From Gammaproteobacteria bacterium (GTDB taxonomy: Bacteria > Pseudomonadota > Gammaproteobacteria > SZUA-152): a DNA stretch of 34,917 bases. Where the stretch lies: the NCBI GenBank assembly GCA_011051685.1, contig DRKQ01000123.1, positions 1 to 34,917 on the forward strand, in the 5' to 3' direction. The notes below the pieces were generated by a model, which did not search any database, had not been told where the DNA came from, and worked only from the letters and a program-made list of their open reading frames with translations. A program made the translations under genes and the position numbers. Positions 25,791 to 34,324 of the stretch are shown here, one piece after another; within the stretch, counting starts at the first letter, position 1; every line of letters starts with the position of its first letter.

Positions 25791-28700
25791 GGTCGGCCAA
25801 CGTGCAAGGCTTTTCGATACCATAACCCTGGGCATAATCTACACCCAGCTGCTTGAGCTGCTCAAGAATCTCTTCGTTCTCCACGAATTCGGCGATGACC
25901 TTTTTACCCATGAAGTGACCAATCTCACAAATGGATTTAACCACAGCATAATCACTGGGGTTAGTAACCATGTCCTTGACAAAAGCCCCGTCTATTTTCA
26001 GATAGTCCACAGGCAGATTCTTCAGATAAGCATAGGACGACATGCCGGTTCCGAAATCATCCAGCGAGAAACGGCAGCCGGTTTCCTTGATCGCGTGAAT
26101 AAAGTCAACGGCATCGGAAATATTGGCCACCCCAGCTGTTTCGGTAACTTCAAAACTGATCTTCTCCACCGGTACGGCGGAGTCCCGGATCTGTTCCAGA
26201 ATGAAGGGCAGAAAACTCTCATCATTGAGAGATCGCCCGGAAAGATTGATGGAAAACATATCTACACGTTCAGCCAGGGACTGATGGTGTTGTGTAATCC
26301 AGTGAAAGGCGGTCTTGATGACCCAGCGATCCACGTCGGGCATACGCTTGTAGCGTTCCGCTGCCTCGATAAATTCCGGCGTGGAAATGTCGCCGCCATT
26401 GAGATCCCAGACACCCAAAAGAATTTCGTAGTGGTCTTTCACCCCACCGCAGGCATTGATAGGCATGATGCGCTGGCAACGTAAATACAGGGTGTCTTCA
26501 TCCAGAATGCGATCAATCTCCGCCGCCCATTTCATGGCCTTGCGGCGCTGCGAAAGGCCACTGTGGCTGGCGTTGTACAACTGAATGCGATTACCGCCCA
26601 TCTCCTTGGCAACCCCGCAGCTGGATTCCGCGGCCTGCATCAGTTCGTTGGCCGCCTCGCTGCGATGAGAGATGGGCACCAGCCCCATGCTGAAACCGAT
26701 GGACAGACGCTTATTGTCCCATTGCAAGCGATAGTCCTGCACCACCTCCATCAATTCCTCGGTAAAATCCAGGGCATCGTCCAGCACACAATCCTTCAGC
26801 AGCAAGCCAAATTCGTCACTACCCAGCCGCGCCAATATCCAATCGTCTTCAAGCTGATCGCCAAGCAAAGCGGATATTTCCTTCAGCAATTGATCGCCAC
26901 CTTCATAGCCACAGGCATTATTGATGATATTGAATTGATCAAGATCGAGAAAACACAAGGCATGACGCGACTTGTTTTCCTTGGCCAGTGAAACCAGATC
27001 ATTGAGGTGATTTTCAAACTCACGTCGACTGATCAGGCCAGTCAACTGATCATGGGTCGACTGAAACAATAATTGTTGATGCAGATCTTCCAGCATGGCG
27101 TATTGCGCCCGATCCATGGCTGGTTCGTTGACCCCATCCAGGACCACAGTGGATCCCGTGCGTAAATCATTGGCCAGCTCATGCACATGCAGCACACACT
27201 CCTTCACCCCCAGTACATTGGCCAACACCACGCGCTGGGTCTTTTGTGCTTTCCAGGCAATGCGCAGACGCTTGGCTTCGTCAGTGCCTGCCCCGAATAC
27301 CAGCCAATCGCCTTCCTGCAGACGATCGGCACGCTTGATCCACAATGCCTGCTCCTCTTCACTGACATCATCCCAGACGACTTGCGGCTGAACAATGCAC
27401 ACCTTATCACTGTTTGAAAGTGCTTCTTCTTCCTGCTGAAAGTGGGCAACGAGTTTTTGCAAATTGGCGTTGTAGGATTTGTCCTGCACATTGAGCAATA
27501 TATCCAGTTGATGCAGCGCCCGGGCAAACACCTCGGTGGAGCCATCGAATTCTTCGTTAACCAGGGTGACAATCCAATCCAGAGCCTTTTTTACCGCAGG
27601 CTGATCCATCTTTTCGGATTCATCCACCAACATTTCCAGTTGGGCCACCTTGTTGATAACCTGACGCACCAGATGGGAACGATCGGTAAACAGGGCGTCG
27701 TCGTCTACGGCAATCTTGATGACGGGTAATTCCAGTTGGGCAATCCAGTTGCGGATCTTTTCCGAGACTTTCATATCGGTGGACATCCAGTGGAAGATGT
27801 TACTGGCCACATCGATGATACGGCTCTCTCGGACACCGAGATGCTTGCCCGTAGCCCCGGCGCGGGCGCCCAGCACCTTCAGCACCTCGGCCTTGAAATC
27901 CCGGATTTCGTTCGTGTCCGCCACGTCGTGCAGGGCCGGCTCCACCAGATCCAGGGCCGCCTGAATCTCTTCACGACTGAAATCATCACCCGCCGATGCC
28001 TGGCCGTCTCCTGCCTCCAGACCCATTCCGGCATTCACAGCGGCCACCGGAATAGTTCTCCCAACCAGACCCTCGGCAGTGTCCTTGCCCAGTCGTTGGC
28101 TGAGTTGTTGTTGTAAGGTTTTCAATTCTCCCACCAGCTGATACAGATCCTGGCCGGAGGGAGGCAGAACATCGGACGCCTGGGCAGTCGGGTTATCCGC
28201 AGCCTGTGACACCGGCGCCTCTTCCACGGCCGCCTTCGCCGGCACGACCTCCTGTTCGGCTTTTCGAGCAGGTGCGGCAGACTGCGCTTCCTCCTGTTCT
28301 TCTTCCTGGTCTTCTTGAGCCGGTTTCGGGGTGGAATACTGGATCACCGGCATCACGTCGTTATCGATGAAGTACTGGTTGATCTTGCTGTACACGTTGT
28401 CCAGACATTCCAGCAACACGTTGCGGAATACCTTGTAACAGGCCAGGTTGACCTTGTGACGCAGATCCAGGGGCTTGAGGGCATCGTGAAACAGGCGCGA
28501 AAACAGTGCCGGGCCGTAGGGGTTGTTCACCCGGCGAATGTCAGCGTCATACAACAGGCTGAGGCGTTTTTCGATTTCCGTGAGCACTTCCTTGTTGCGA
28601 GACTCCACGGAGTCCACGGTGGCGGTGTCGGCCAGCCAGTCATCGAACACCTCGTCATCCACAATGGACAGGGAACTGACATTGGCCGTACTGGTTTCAC

Positions 28701-29436
28701 TGTCGACAAACGCAGGAACATCCGGAGAATAGCTGGCAAGCTGAGCCTCTACCGATTCCAGGAACTGTTTGCGCAGCTGGTCTTTGACATTGTTGAGCAC
28801 CTTCAGGGCATCGAAGTAAGCATTCTGTTCCGTGATATCCAGTGCCGTCTTGGAAACCTCGAATAAATAATCCACCACGTCTTCATGGAAACGGGCCACC
28901 AGACTGGCCGCCGCACGATTCACCATGTGATCACAGGACTGGATGATCTCCTGCGCACTCTTGCCATTGAAGCGAGCCGAGCTCAGAGAGGATTGTGTGG
29001 CCGTATCCTCTTGCTTGCACAGGGACGTGGCATGGTCGAGGAGTATCTGCAAGGCGCGCAGATCCGGGTTGAGAAAACGCAACGCCAGGCCGTCTCGGGG
29101 CTTGCGCACCACATGGGCATTAAACGTCAATGTCTTGTAACCGCCGGCCACTGGCACACTGCACTCCACACTGACCTGTTCATCCTTGGCCGGTGAGCAC
29201 AGATGCGCCACCTTGGACTCATCCGTCAGTGGCTCGAACGCCAGGTACATGCCCCCCAGACAGAAATCCCGCACCAGACAGTCCCGCGCCACACTGCCCT
29301 CGGAATTGACCCGGGCGCGCAGATTGACCGGGAAACGCTCATAGGCTCGCCGCTCCCGGCCGATCGGTGCCGAACCGGCGGGGACATCGTTTCCAGTCTC
29401 CCCAACCGGCTGGCCCTGATTGTCGTCTGGTTTCAT
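25774..29436 (-). CDS. PilZ-DUF1631-GGDEF-EAL cyclic-di-GMP protein
   Basis: This is a 1220-residue cytoplasmic protein. Residues about 28-145 form a PilZ-type domain (RRAYERFPVNLRARV, then RDFCLGGMYLAF). About 150-760 is a DUF1631 region with a Glu/Gln/Ala-rich linker near 375-420. The GGDEF domain (about 790-950) has FLDLDQFNIINNACGYEGGD but reads LGSDEF (872-876) instead of GGDEF or GGEEF, so cyclase activity is doubtful. The EAL domain (about 990-1215) keeps Glu1004 in EIL, INLSGRSL, SFEVTET, LDDFGTGMSSYAYL, YLKIDGAFV, IAEFVE and AQGYGIEKP, so the phosphodiesterase metal site looks mostly complete. ATG at 29436. Such proteins typically tune motility or biofilm; the specific output is unknown. 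Confidence 0.9.
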   Translation of the reverse strand: MKPDDNQGQPVGETGNDVPAGSAPIGRERRAYERFPVNLRARVNSEGSVARDCLVRDFCLGGMYLAFEPLTDESKVAHLCSPAKDEQVSVECSVPVAGGYKTLTFNAHVVRKPRDGLALRFLNPDLRALQILLDHATSLCKQEDTATQSSLSSARFNGKSAQEIIQSCDHMVNRAAASLVARFHEDVVDYLFEVSKTALDITEQNAYFDALKVLNNVKDQLRKQFLESVEAQLASYSPDVPAFVDSETSTANVSSLSIVDDEVFDDWLADTATVDSVESRNKEVLTEIEKRLSLLYDADIRRVNNPYGPALFSRLFHDALKPLDLRHKVNLACYKVFRNVLLECLDNVYSKINQYFIDNDVMPVIQYSTPKPAQEDQEEEQEEAQSAAPARKAEQEVVPAKAAVEEAPVSQAADNPTAQASDVLPPSGQDLYQLVGELKTLQQQLSQRLGKDTAEGLVGRTIPVAAVNAGMGLEAGDGQASAGDDFSREEIQAALDLVEPALHDVADTNEIRDFKAEVLKVLGARAGATGKHLGVRESRIIDVASNIFHWMSTDMKVSEKIRNWIAQLELPVIKIAVDDDALFTDRSHLVRQVINKVAQLEMLVDESEKMDQPAVKKALDWIVTLVNEEFDGSTEVFARALHQLDILLNVQDKSYNANLQKLVAHFQQEEEALSNSDKVCIVQPQVVWDDVSEEEQALWIKRADRLQEGDWLVFGAGTDEAKRLRIAWKAQKTQRVVLANVLGVKECVLHVHELANDLRTGSTVVLDGVNEPAMDRAQYAMLEDLHQQLLFQSTHDQLTGLISRREFENHLNDLVSLAKENKSRHALCFLDLDQFNIINNACGYEGGDQLLKEISALLGDQLEDDWILARLGSDEFGLLLKDCVLDDALDFTEELMEVVQDYRLQWDNKRLSIGFSMGLVPISHRSEAANELMQAAESSCGVAKEMGGNRIQLYNASHSGLSQRRKAMKWAAEIDRILDEDTLYLRCQRIMPINACGGVKDHYEILLGVWDLNGGDISTPEFIEAAERYKRMPDVDRWVIKTAFHWITQHHQSLAERVDMFSINLSGRSLNDESFLPFILEQIRDSAVPVEKISFEVTETAGVANISDAVDFIHAIKETGCRFSLDDFGTGMSSYAYLKNLPVDYLKIDGAFVKDMVTNPSDYAVVKSICEIGHFMGKKVIAEFVENEEILEQLKQLGVDYAQGYGIEKPCTLADLIADQ

Positions 29437-29586
29437 ATAACATCCAAAATTCAGCGAGTTACGGGTTTACCGCCGCCTGACAACCAACCCATGGCCGCCA
29501 CCTCTTTTTATCGGCAGGCAGTGATGAATCTTTGAACGCAATCAACCTTCAACTGATTGCCTGTAGGATACAGCGCCGGATTGACC

Positions 29587-29620
29587 ATATTAATAAGAAT
29601 ATGTTAATATTTGAATATGT
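29587..29620. promoter_or_regulatory. AT-rich operator-like site upstream of the DUF2892 gene
   Basis: ATATTAA (29587-29593) and TTAATAT (29604-29610) form an inverted repeat with a 10-base spacer. GAATATGT occurs twice with a 16-base period (29597-29604 and 29613-29620). Such AT-rich dyads are typical of ArsR/BigR-type operators. It lies 50 bases before the gene. Confidence 0.45.
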
Positions 29621-29669
29621 CACCCTCGTTCGAGGCAGGGTGTTAAATCACTGAACAGAGGAATTAACC

Positions 29670-29873
29670 ATGAGTATTGACAAGATTGTTATGGCCTTTG
29701 CGGGCAGCGTCATCCTGGCCAGCCTGGCCCTGTCACAACTGCATTCGGTCAACTGGCTGTGGCTCACCGCCTTCGTAGGCGCCAACATGCTGCAGGCGGC
29801 CTTCACCGGCTTCTGTCCGCTGGCGATGATTCTCAAGGCCGCCGGCGCCAAGCCCGGGCAGGCCTTCAGTTAA
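29670..29873 (+). CDS. DUF2892 small membrane protein
   Basis: This 67-residue protein has two hydrophobic helices ([17 protein letters not shown] and [20 protein letters not shown]). The second leads into the family's [20 protein letters not shown] motif, with the conserved Cys in FCP. DUF2892 proteins are often linked to rhodanese or persulfide-responsive genes, and the same domain forms the tail of YgaP. The start ATG has GAGGAA 7-8 bases upstream. A strong terminator follows the gene, so it is probably a single-gene transcript under the AT-rich operator. Confidence 0.88.
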   Translation: MSIDKIVMAFAGSVILASLALSQLHSVNWLWLTAFVGANMLQAAFTGFCPLAMILKAAGAKPGQAFS

Positions 29874-29904
29874 GCGCTGTTGTAAAGCACCAAGTACAGT
29901 TCAA

Positions 29905-29944
29905 TAAAAAAACGCCGTCACGGATTGCCGTGACGGCGTTTTTA
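29905..29944. terminator. Bidirectional rho-independent terminator
   Basis: A perfect 13-bp stem (29911-29923 with 29928-29940; AACGCCGTCACGG and its complement) has the loop ATTG. It is followed by T-runs on both strands. It separates the DUF2892 gene from the convergent hydrolase gene. Confidence 0.93.
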
Positions 29945-29976
29945 TTGCCGGTGAGGGAGGATTTTCGCCCAAGCCC

Positions 29977-30609
29977 TCAATCGAAACGTCCGTGGTGCAG
30001 AAACTGACACACCGCCCGGGCTACCTCGCGGGAAAACAACAGCCCCACGTGATTGAGGTGAAACAGCCGATAATCGGTCATCCCCGGCAGACGGGTCTCC
30101 GCCACCGACACCGCGCCATCATTGGGCCCGCTCAAACCACCCAGCAGCCGCCCCACTCCCAGGCTCACATCCCCTGCAATCACCCCCAGCTCACGACGCC
30201 ACCCTTCCCAGGCCGGCACATCGCCGCGCAGGCCGTGCTTGAGGCTCTTGCCCAGCAGCGCCTGGCCAAAGGGATTACGGCCCATGCGCCGGGCCACGGC
30301 ACTGCCGGCGTGAGGCGTACCCAGGGTGACAACCCGTCCCGGACGCTGGTGGGGAAAATCATGGAAAAACTGCCTCACTAGCAAACCACCCAGGCTATGG
30401 GCCACGAAGTGTACTTCGGGGGTCTCGATCTTTTGCACGAAGACCTGTAGGCGTCGGGCGTTGTGGCGCAGGTCGCAGCGCACGCTGGGATAGTGAAAGG
30501 GATATGGCCGGAAGCCGCAATGTCTCAAACGCCGGCCCAACAAGGACATCTCCGCCCCCGGCATCCAGATGCCGTGAACGAGAACGACGGCCGGCTGGCT
30601 GGGCGCCAC
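29977..30609 (-). CDS. Lipase-like alpha/beta hydrolase
   Basis: This 210-residue protein has the oxyanion strand AVVLVHGIWM and the nucleophile elbow VHFVAHSLGGLLVRQF (Ser in HSLGG). A second conserved stretch follows (RVVTLGTPHAGSAVARRMGR), then GPNDGAVSVAETRL with the probable acid, and LFHLNHVGLLFS with the probable catalytic His. This is the arrangement of small intracellular triacylglycerol-lipase/PGAP1-like hydrolases. No signal peptide. The start is GTG at 30609, chosen because extension to the ATG at 30777 would overlap nadA by 160 bases. No clear ribosome-binding site is present, so translation may depend on nadA, whose stop lies 8 bases upstream. Confidence 0.82.
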   Translation of the reverse strand: MAPSQPAVVLVHGIWMPGAEMSLLGRRLRHCGFRPYPFHYPSVRCDLRHNARRLQVFVQKIETPEVHFVAHSLGGLLVRQFFHDFPHQRPGRVVTLGTPHAGSAVARRMGRNPFGQALLGKSLKHGLRGDVPAWEGWRRELGVIAGDVSLGVGRLLGGLSGPNDGAVSVAETRLPGMTDYRLFHLNHVGLLFSREVARAVCQFLHHGRFD

Positions 30610-30617
30610 GGGAGTGT

Positions 30618-31718
30618 TCAGGGGGAAACGTCGAGCATGCGGTTGAGGGCCAGCAAGGCCTGCTCCGCCTCCTCCGGCGCCACCGAAATGCGGTTCACCA
30701 CGTTGCCTTCCAGCAGGTTCTCCAGGGTCCACAACAGGCTGGAAGGGCTGATGCGGTACATGGTGGAACACATGCATACGGTGTCGGACATAAAATGGAT
30801 ATTCTTGCCCTCGTGCCGGTACTGCTCGTGCAGGCGGTTGACCATGTTCAGCTCCGTGCCCACCAGCCAGCGGGTGCCCGGCGCGGAATCACGAATCGTG
30901 GCGATGATGTATTCCGTGGAACCCACGTAGTCCGATTTCCGGCACACCTCGAAGGAGGACTCGGGGTGGGAGATCACCTTGCCCTCGGGATACTGTGCCC
31001 TGAAGCGATCGATGTCCTCGGGTTTGAACAACTGGTGTACCGAGCAAAAACCCTTCCACAAAATGATCTTGGCCTTTTTGATCTGCTCGGGGGTGAGCCC
31101 GCCCATGGGCAGGTCATAATCCCACACCACCATCTCCTCCAGCGGGATGCCCATGGTATAGCCGGTGTTGCGGCCCAGGTGCTGGTCGGGGAAAAACAGC
31201 ACCTTCTCCCGCTGTTCGAAGGCCCACTCCAGCACATTGCGCGCATTGGTGGAGGTGCAGACGATGCCGCCGTGACGGCCGCAGAAGGCCTTCAGGTCGG
31301 CCGCGGAATTGATGTAGGTCATGGGCGTGACCTGCTCGTCCGGTTCCAGCACCTCGGCCAGCTCGCGCCAGGCCCGCTCCACGTTGGCCAGGTTGGCCAT
31401 GTCTGCCATGGAACAGCCAGCGGCCAGATCGGGGAGGATGGAAATCTGCTCCGGGCGGGAGACGATGTCCGCCACCTCGGCCATGAAATGCACACCGCAG
31501 AAGACGATGTACTCGGCCTTTGAATCGGCCGCACTGCGCGACAGCTTCAGCGAGTCGCCGCTGACGTCGGCATGGCGGAAGGTCTCCTCGCGCTGGTAAT
31601 GATGACCGAGGATGATCAGGCGCTCGCCCAGCGCCGCCTTGGCGGCGGCGATGCGCGCCTGGATCTCGTCCTCGGCCAGGGCGGTAAACTGTTGTACGTC
31701 GATGGGATTTGCAGACAT
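30618..31718 (-). CDS. nadA: Quinolinate synthase NadA
   Basis: NadA condenses iminoaspartate with dihydroxyacetone phosphate to quinolinate, in NAD biosynthesis, using a 4Fe-4S cluster. The 366-residue protein shows LIILGHHYQREETFRHADVS, then the cluster Cys residues in YIVFCGVHFMAE, KGFCSVHQLF and VCMCSTMYRISP. It also has the triad-type features PDQHLGRNTGYTMG and HPESSFEVCRKSDYVGST. Length and motifs are typical of the longer NadA type. ATG at 31718 has a weak GAGAG site. The lipase-like gene follows 8 bases after the stop. Confidence 0.97.
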   Translation of the reverse strand: MSANPIDVQQFTALAEDEIQARIAAAKAALGERLIILGHHYQREETFRHADVSGDSLKLSRSAADSKAEYIVFCGVHFMAEVADIVSRPEQISILPDLAAGCSMADMANLANVERAWRELAEVLEPDEQVTPMTYINSAADLKAFCGRHGGIVCTSTNARNVLEWAFEQREKVLFFPDQHLGRNTGYTMGIPLEEMVVWDYDLPMGGLTPEQIKKAKIILWKGFCSVHQLFKPEDIDRFRAQYPEGKVISHPESSFEVCRKSDYVGSTEYIIATIRDSAPGTRWLVGTELNMVNRLHEQYRHEGKNIHFMSDTVCMCSTMYRISPSSLLWTLENLLEGNVVNRISVAPEEAEQALLALNRMLDVSP

Positions 31719-31788
31719 GGGTCAGGCTCTCGTTACGTCGATGAGAGGATGGTATCACTTTGAATTTGAAGTACAACCGGGTCAAAAG

Positions 31789-31871
31789 CTTGCCACAGAG
31801 GCCACAGAGGGCACAGAGAAAACTGCCACAACCTGGACTCTCTGTGTTCCTCTGTGTGCTCTGTGGCTAAG
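31789..31871. repeat. CACAGAG inverted repeat, copy 1
   Basis: CTTGCCACAGAG...CACAGAG on the left and CTCTGTG...CTCTGTGGCTAAG on the right form a long imperfect hairpin between nadA and aspS. The flanking AACCGGGTCAAAAG resembles the AACCCGGTAAAAG before the copies near 34 kb, so all four belong to one dispersed element. Confidence 0.8.
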
Positions 31872-31878
31872 CCATCTA

Positions 31879-31937
31879 GCACGTGTTTTGTGCCCACGTG
31901 GAATGTACCAATTGGCGCGTGGGCACAAAACACGTGC
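31879..31937. repeat. Perfect inverted repeat, 20-bp arms
   Basis: GCACGTGTTTTGTGCCCACG (31879-31898) and its exact complement (31918-31937) flank a 19-base loop. It lies directly after aspS and may act as an mRNA end or attenuation structure, though no T-run follows. Confidence 0.85.
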
Positions 31938-31954
31938 CCACCCTCTAGCTACAG

Positions 31955-33766
31955 CTATTCCTCTTCCGTCCCACCCGCAGCCACCTTGGGCTTGGCGCGC
32001 AATTTGATGCCCAGCTCGCGCAGTTGGGTAGGATTCACCTCCGAGGGCGCATTGGTCAACAGGCAGGCGGCGCTCTGGGTCTTGGGGAAGGCCATCACCT
32101 CGCGGATGCTGGGGGCGCCGGTCATCAGCATCACCAGCCGGTCCAGGCCGAAGGCGATGCCACCGTGGGGCGGGCAGCCGTATTTCAGGGCGTCCAGGAG
32201 GAAGCCGAACTTGGTCTGTGCTTCGTATTCATCGATGCCCAGTTTGTCGAACACCTCCTGCTGCACCTCCTTGCGGTAGATACGCTGCGAACCGCCGCCC
32301 ACCTCGGTGCCGTTGAGCACCATGTCGTAAGCGCGGGACAGGCAGGCGCCGGGGTCGGAATGCAGCAGTTCCAGGTGCTCCTCCTTGGGCGCGGTGAAGG
32401 GGTGATGCAGGGCCGTCCAACGTCCTTCTGTACCGGAAGCATCGTGCTCGAACATGGGGAAGTCCACCACCCACAGCGGCCGCCAGCCGCGCTCCACCAG
32501 GCCGCGATCGTGGCCCAGCTTGACACGCAGCGCACCCAGGGCCTCGCTGACGATATTGGCCTTGTCGGCGCCGAAGAACACCAGGTCGCCGTCCTCGGCA
32601 CCGGTGCGCTGCATGATGCCGTCGATGGTGGCGTCCGGCAGGAATTTGAGGATCGGCGACTGCAGGCCGTCGCGGCCCTTCGCAAGCTCGTTGACCTTGA
32701 TGTAGGCCAGGCCCTTGGCGCCGTAGATGCCCACGTATTGGGTGTAATCGTCGATTTCCTTGCGGGTCAGCTCGCCGCCTTGTGGTAAACGCAACGCGGT
32801 TACGCGGCCCTTGGGGTCCTTGGCCGGGCCGGCGAAGACCTTGAATTCCACCTCCTGCATCAGGTCGGCCACGTCCACCAGCTCCAGGGGGATGCGCAGG
32901 TCCGGCTTGTCGGAGCCGAAACGCGCCATGGCCTCGGCGTAGGACATGCGCGGGAAGGGATTGGGCAGGGTCTCCTCCAGCACATGGGCGAACAGTTCGC
33001 GCATCATCTCTTCCATCAGCCCCATGAGCTCTTCCTCGTCCATGAACGAGGCCTCGATGTCCAGCTGGGTGAACTCGGGCTGGCGGTCGGCGCGCAGGTC
33101 CTCGTCGCGGAAGCAGCGCACGATCTGATAATAACGGTCCATGCCGGACATCATCAGCAACTGCTTGAACAGCTGTGGTGACTGGGGCAGGGCAAAGAAC
33201 TGGCCGGGATGGGTGCGGCTGGGCACCAGGTAGTCGCGTGCGCCCTCGGGGGTGGCAGCGGTGAGCATGGGGGTCTCGATGTCCAGAAAGCCCTTTTCAT
33301 CCAGTGAGTTGCGCAGCACGCGCACGATCTCGGAACGCAGTTTGAGGCGCTGGAACATGGCCGGACGGCGCAGGTCCACATAGCGGTAGCGCAGACGGTG
33401 TTCCTCGGAGACCTCGTCATCCTCGATGTCCAGCATGAACGGCGGGGTGTCGGCGCGGTTGAAGATCTCCAGTTCCTTGCCCAGCACCTCCACCCTGCCG
33501 GTGGGCATGTCGGGATTCTCGGTGCCCTCGGGGCGCTGGCGCACCCGGCCCACCACCTTGAGCACATACTCGTTGCGCACACTTTCCGCCAGCGCGAAGG
33601 CCGCTTCGGTATCCGGGTCGAACACCACCTGGGCGATGCCCTCGCGATCCCGCAGATCGATGAAGATCACCCCGCCATGGTCGCGGCGGCGGTGCACCCA
33701 GCCGCAGAGGGTGACGGTGTCGTCGATGTGGGATTCGTTGATGTGGCCGCAATAATGGCTGCGCAT
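31955..33766 (-). CDS. aspS: Aspartate-tRNA ligase
   Basis: This is a class II aminoacyl-tRNA synthetase charging tRNA-Asp. The 603-residue bacterial-type protein has an N-terminal anticodon-binding OB fold ([20 protein letters not shown]) and motif 2 with its loop ([20 protein letters not shown]). The bacterial GAD insertion domain (about 280-430) follows, then motif 3 ([20 protein letters not shown]) before the usual [10 protein letters not shown] segment. Whether it is the discriminating or non-discriminating form (also charging Asn) cannot be read with confidence; no gatCAB is in view. ATG at 33766. Confidence 0.97.
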   Translation of the reverse strand: MRSHYCGHINESHIDDTVTLCGWVHRRRDHGGVIFIDLRDREGIAQVVFDPDTEAAFALAESVRNEYVLKVVGRVRQRPEGTENPDMPTGRVEVLGKELEIFNRADTPPFMLDIEDDEVSEEHRLRYRYVDLRRPAMFQRLKLRSEIVRVLRNSLDEKGFLDIETPMLTAATPEGARDYLVPSRTHPGQFFALPQSPQLFKQLLMMSGMDRYYQIVRCFRDEDLRADRQPEFTQLDIEASFMDEEELMGLMEEMMRELFAHVLEETLPNPFPRMSYAEAMARFGSDKPDLRIPLELVDVADLMQEVEFKVFAGPAKDPKGRVTALRLPQGGELTRKEIDDYTQYVGIYGAKGLAYIKVNELAKGRDGLQSPILKFLPDATIDGIMQRTGAEDGDLVFFGADKANIVSEALGALRVKLGHDRGLVERGWRPLWVVDFPMFEHDASGTEGRWTALHHPFTAPKEEHLELLHSDPGACLSRAYDMVLNGTEVGGGSQRIYRKEVQQEVFDKLGIDEYEAQTKFGFLLDALKYGCPPHGGIAFGLDRLVMLMTGAPSIREVMAFPKTQSAACLLTNAPSEVNPTQLRELGIKLRAKPKVAAGGTEEE

Positions 33767-34258
33767 GGTGGGTCTGTCCTGTGAGTACGGGCTTAAATGA
33801 AAGAAAGGCGGGAATGGTACGGATTGGGTCCTTTGCTTGCAACCGTGAAACGCCGTTTCACGGGCGAAAACCCGGTAAAAAACTTGCCACAGAGATCACA
33901 GAGGACACAGAGGAATCAGGCATCTGTCCTCTGTGGACTCGGTGATCTCTGTGGCTAAGATACCGATGCGTCGGTGACCACCTTGGGCTTTTCGCTCCCC
34001 GGCGCTGCCACTCTGGTACCAACCCGGTAAAAGACTTGCCACAGAGGTCACAGAGCTCACCGAGGAAAAAACGCCTGACCCTCTGTGTCCTCTGTGTCCT
34101 CTGTGTCCTCTGTGGCTAAGAAACCGATGCTTCGGTGGCCACCTTGGGCTTTTCGCTCCCCGGCGCTGCCACTCTGGTACCAACCCGGTAAAAGACTTGC
34201 CACAGAGGTCACAGAGCTCACCGAGGAAAAAACGCCTGACCCTCTGTGACCTCTGTGG
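33767..34258. other. Gap between aspS and the DUF502 gene, repeats only
   Basis: Apart from the candidate aspS promoter and a small hairpin near 33843-33863, this 492-base gap is filled by two extra copies of the tandem unit. Open frames across it are made by the repeat, not by a gene. Confidence 0.75.
33814..33842 (-). promoter_or_regulatory. Candidate promoter for aspS
   Basis: Reading on the minus strand, TTGCAA (33837-33842), a 17-base spacer and TACCAT (33814-33819) precede aspS by about 48 bases. A 9-bp hairpin (33843-33863, loop GCC) lies immediately upstream. Both boxes are moderate matches. Confidence 0.4.
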
Positions 34259-34324
34259 CTAAGATACCGATGCGTCACTTACCGCCTTGGGCTTTTCGCC
34301 ACCCGGCGGCTGCCACTGTGGCAC
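33869..34324. repeat. Three-unit tandem array: DUF502 gene tail plus CACAGAG hairpin
   Basis: Each unit of about 150-160 bases contains, on the minus strand, a 66-base gene-tail segment ending in TAG (33955-34020, 34116-34181, and the gene's own 34259-34324). A CACAGAG hairpin follows (33883-33959, 34035-34120, 34196-34263), then an AACCCGGTAAAA boundary (33869, 34021, 34182). The first unit is the real 3' end of the DUF502 gene. The other two lack one base relative to the gene, so the tail frame is shifted. The middle hairpin also has an extra expansion of TGTCCTC units. Confidence 0.85.

Noticed and set aside
30610-30777. N-terminal extension of the lipase-like protein into nadA
   Set aside because: The extension lies wholly inside nadA, is Gly/Pro/His-rich and lacks family likeness.
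33896-34278. Minus-strand open frames with repeated HRGHRGHRG
   Set aside because: They are generated by the CTCTGTGTC units of the tandem array and have no independent start or family.
33869-34324. Possible CRISPR array
   Set aside because: Units are about 150-160 bases and adjoin directly with no unique spacers, and no cas gene is present.
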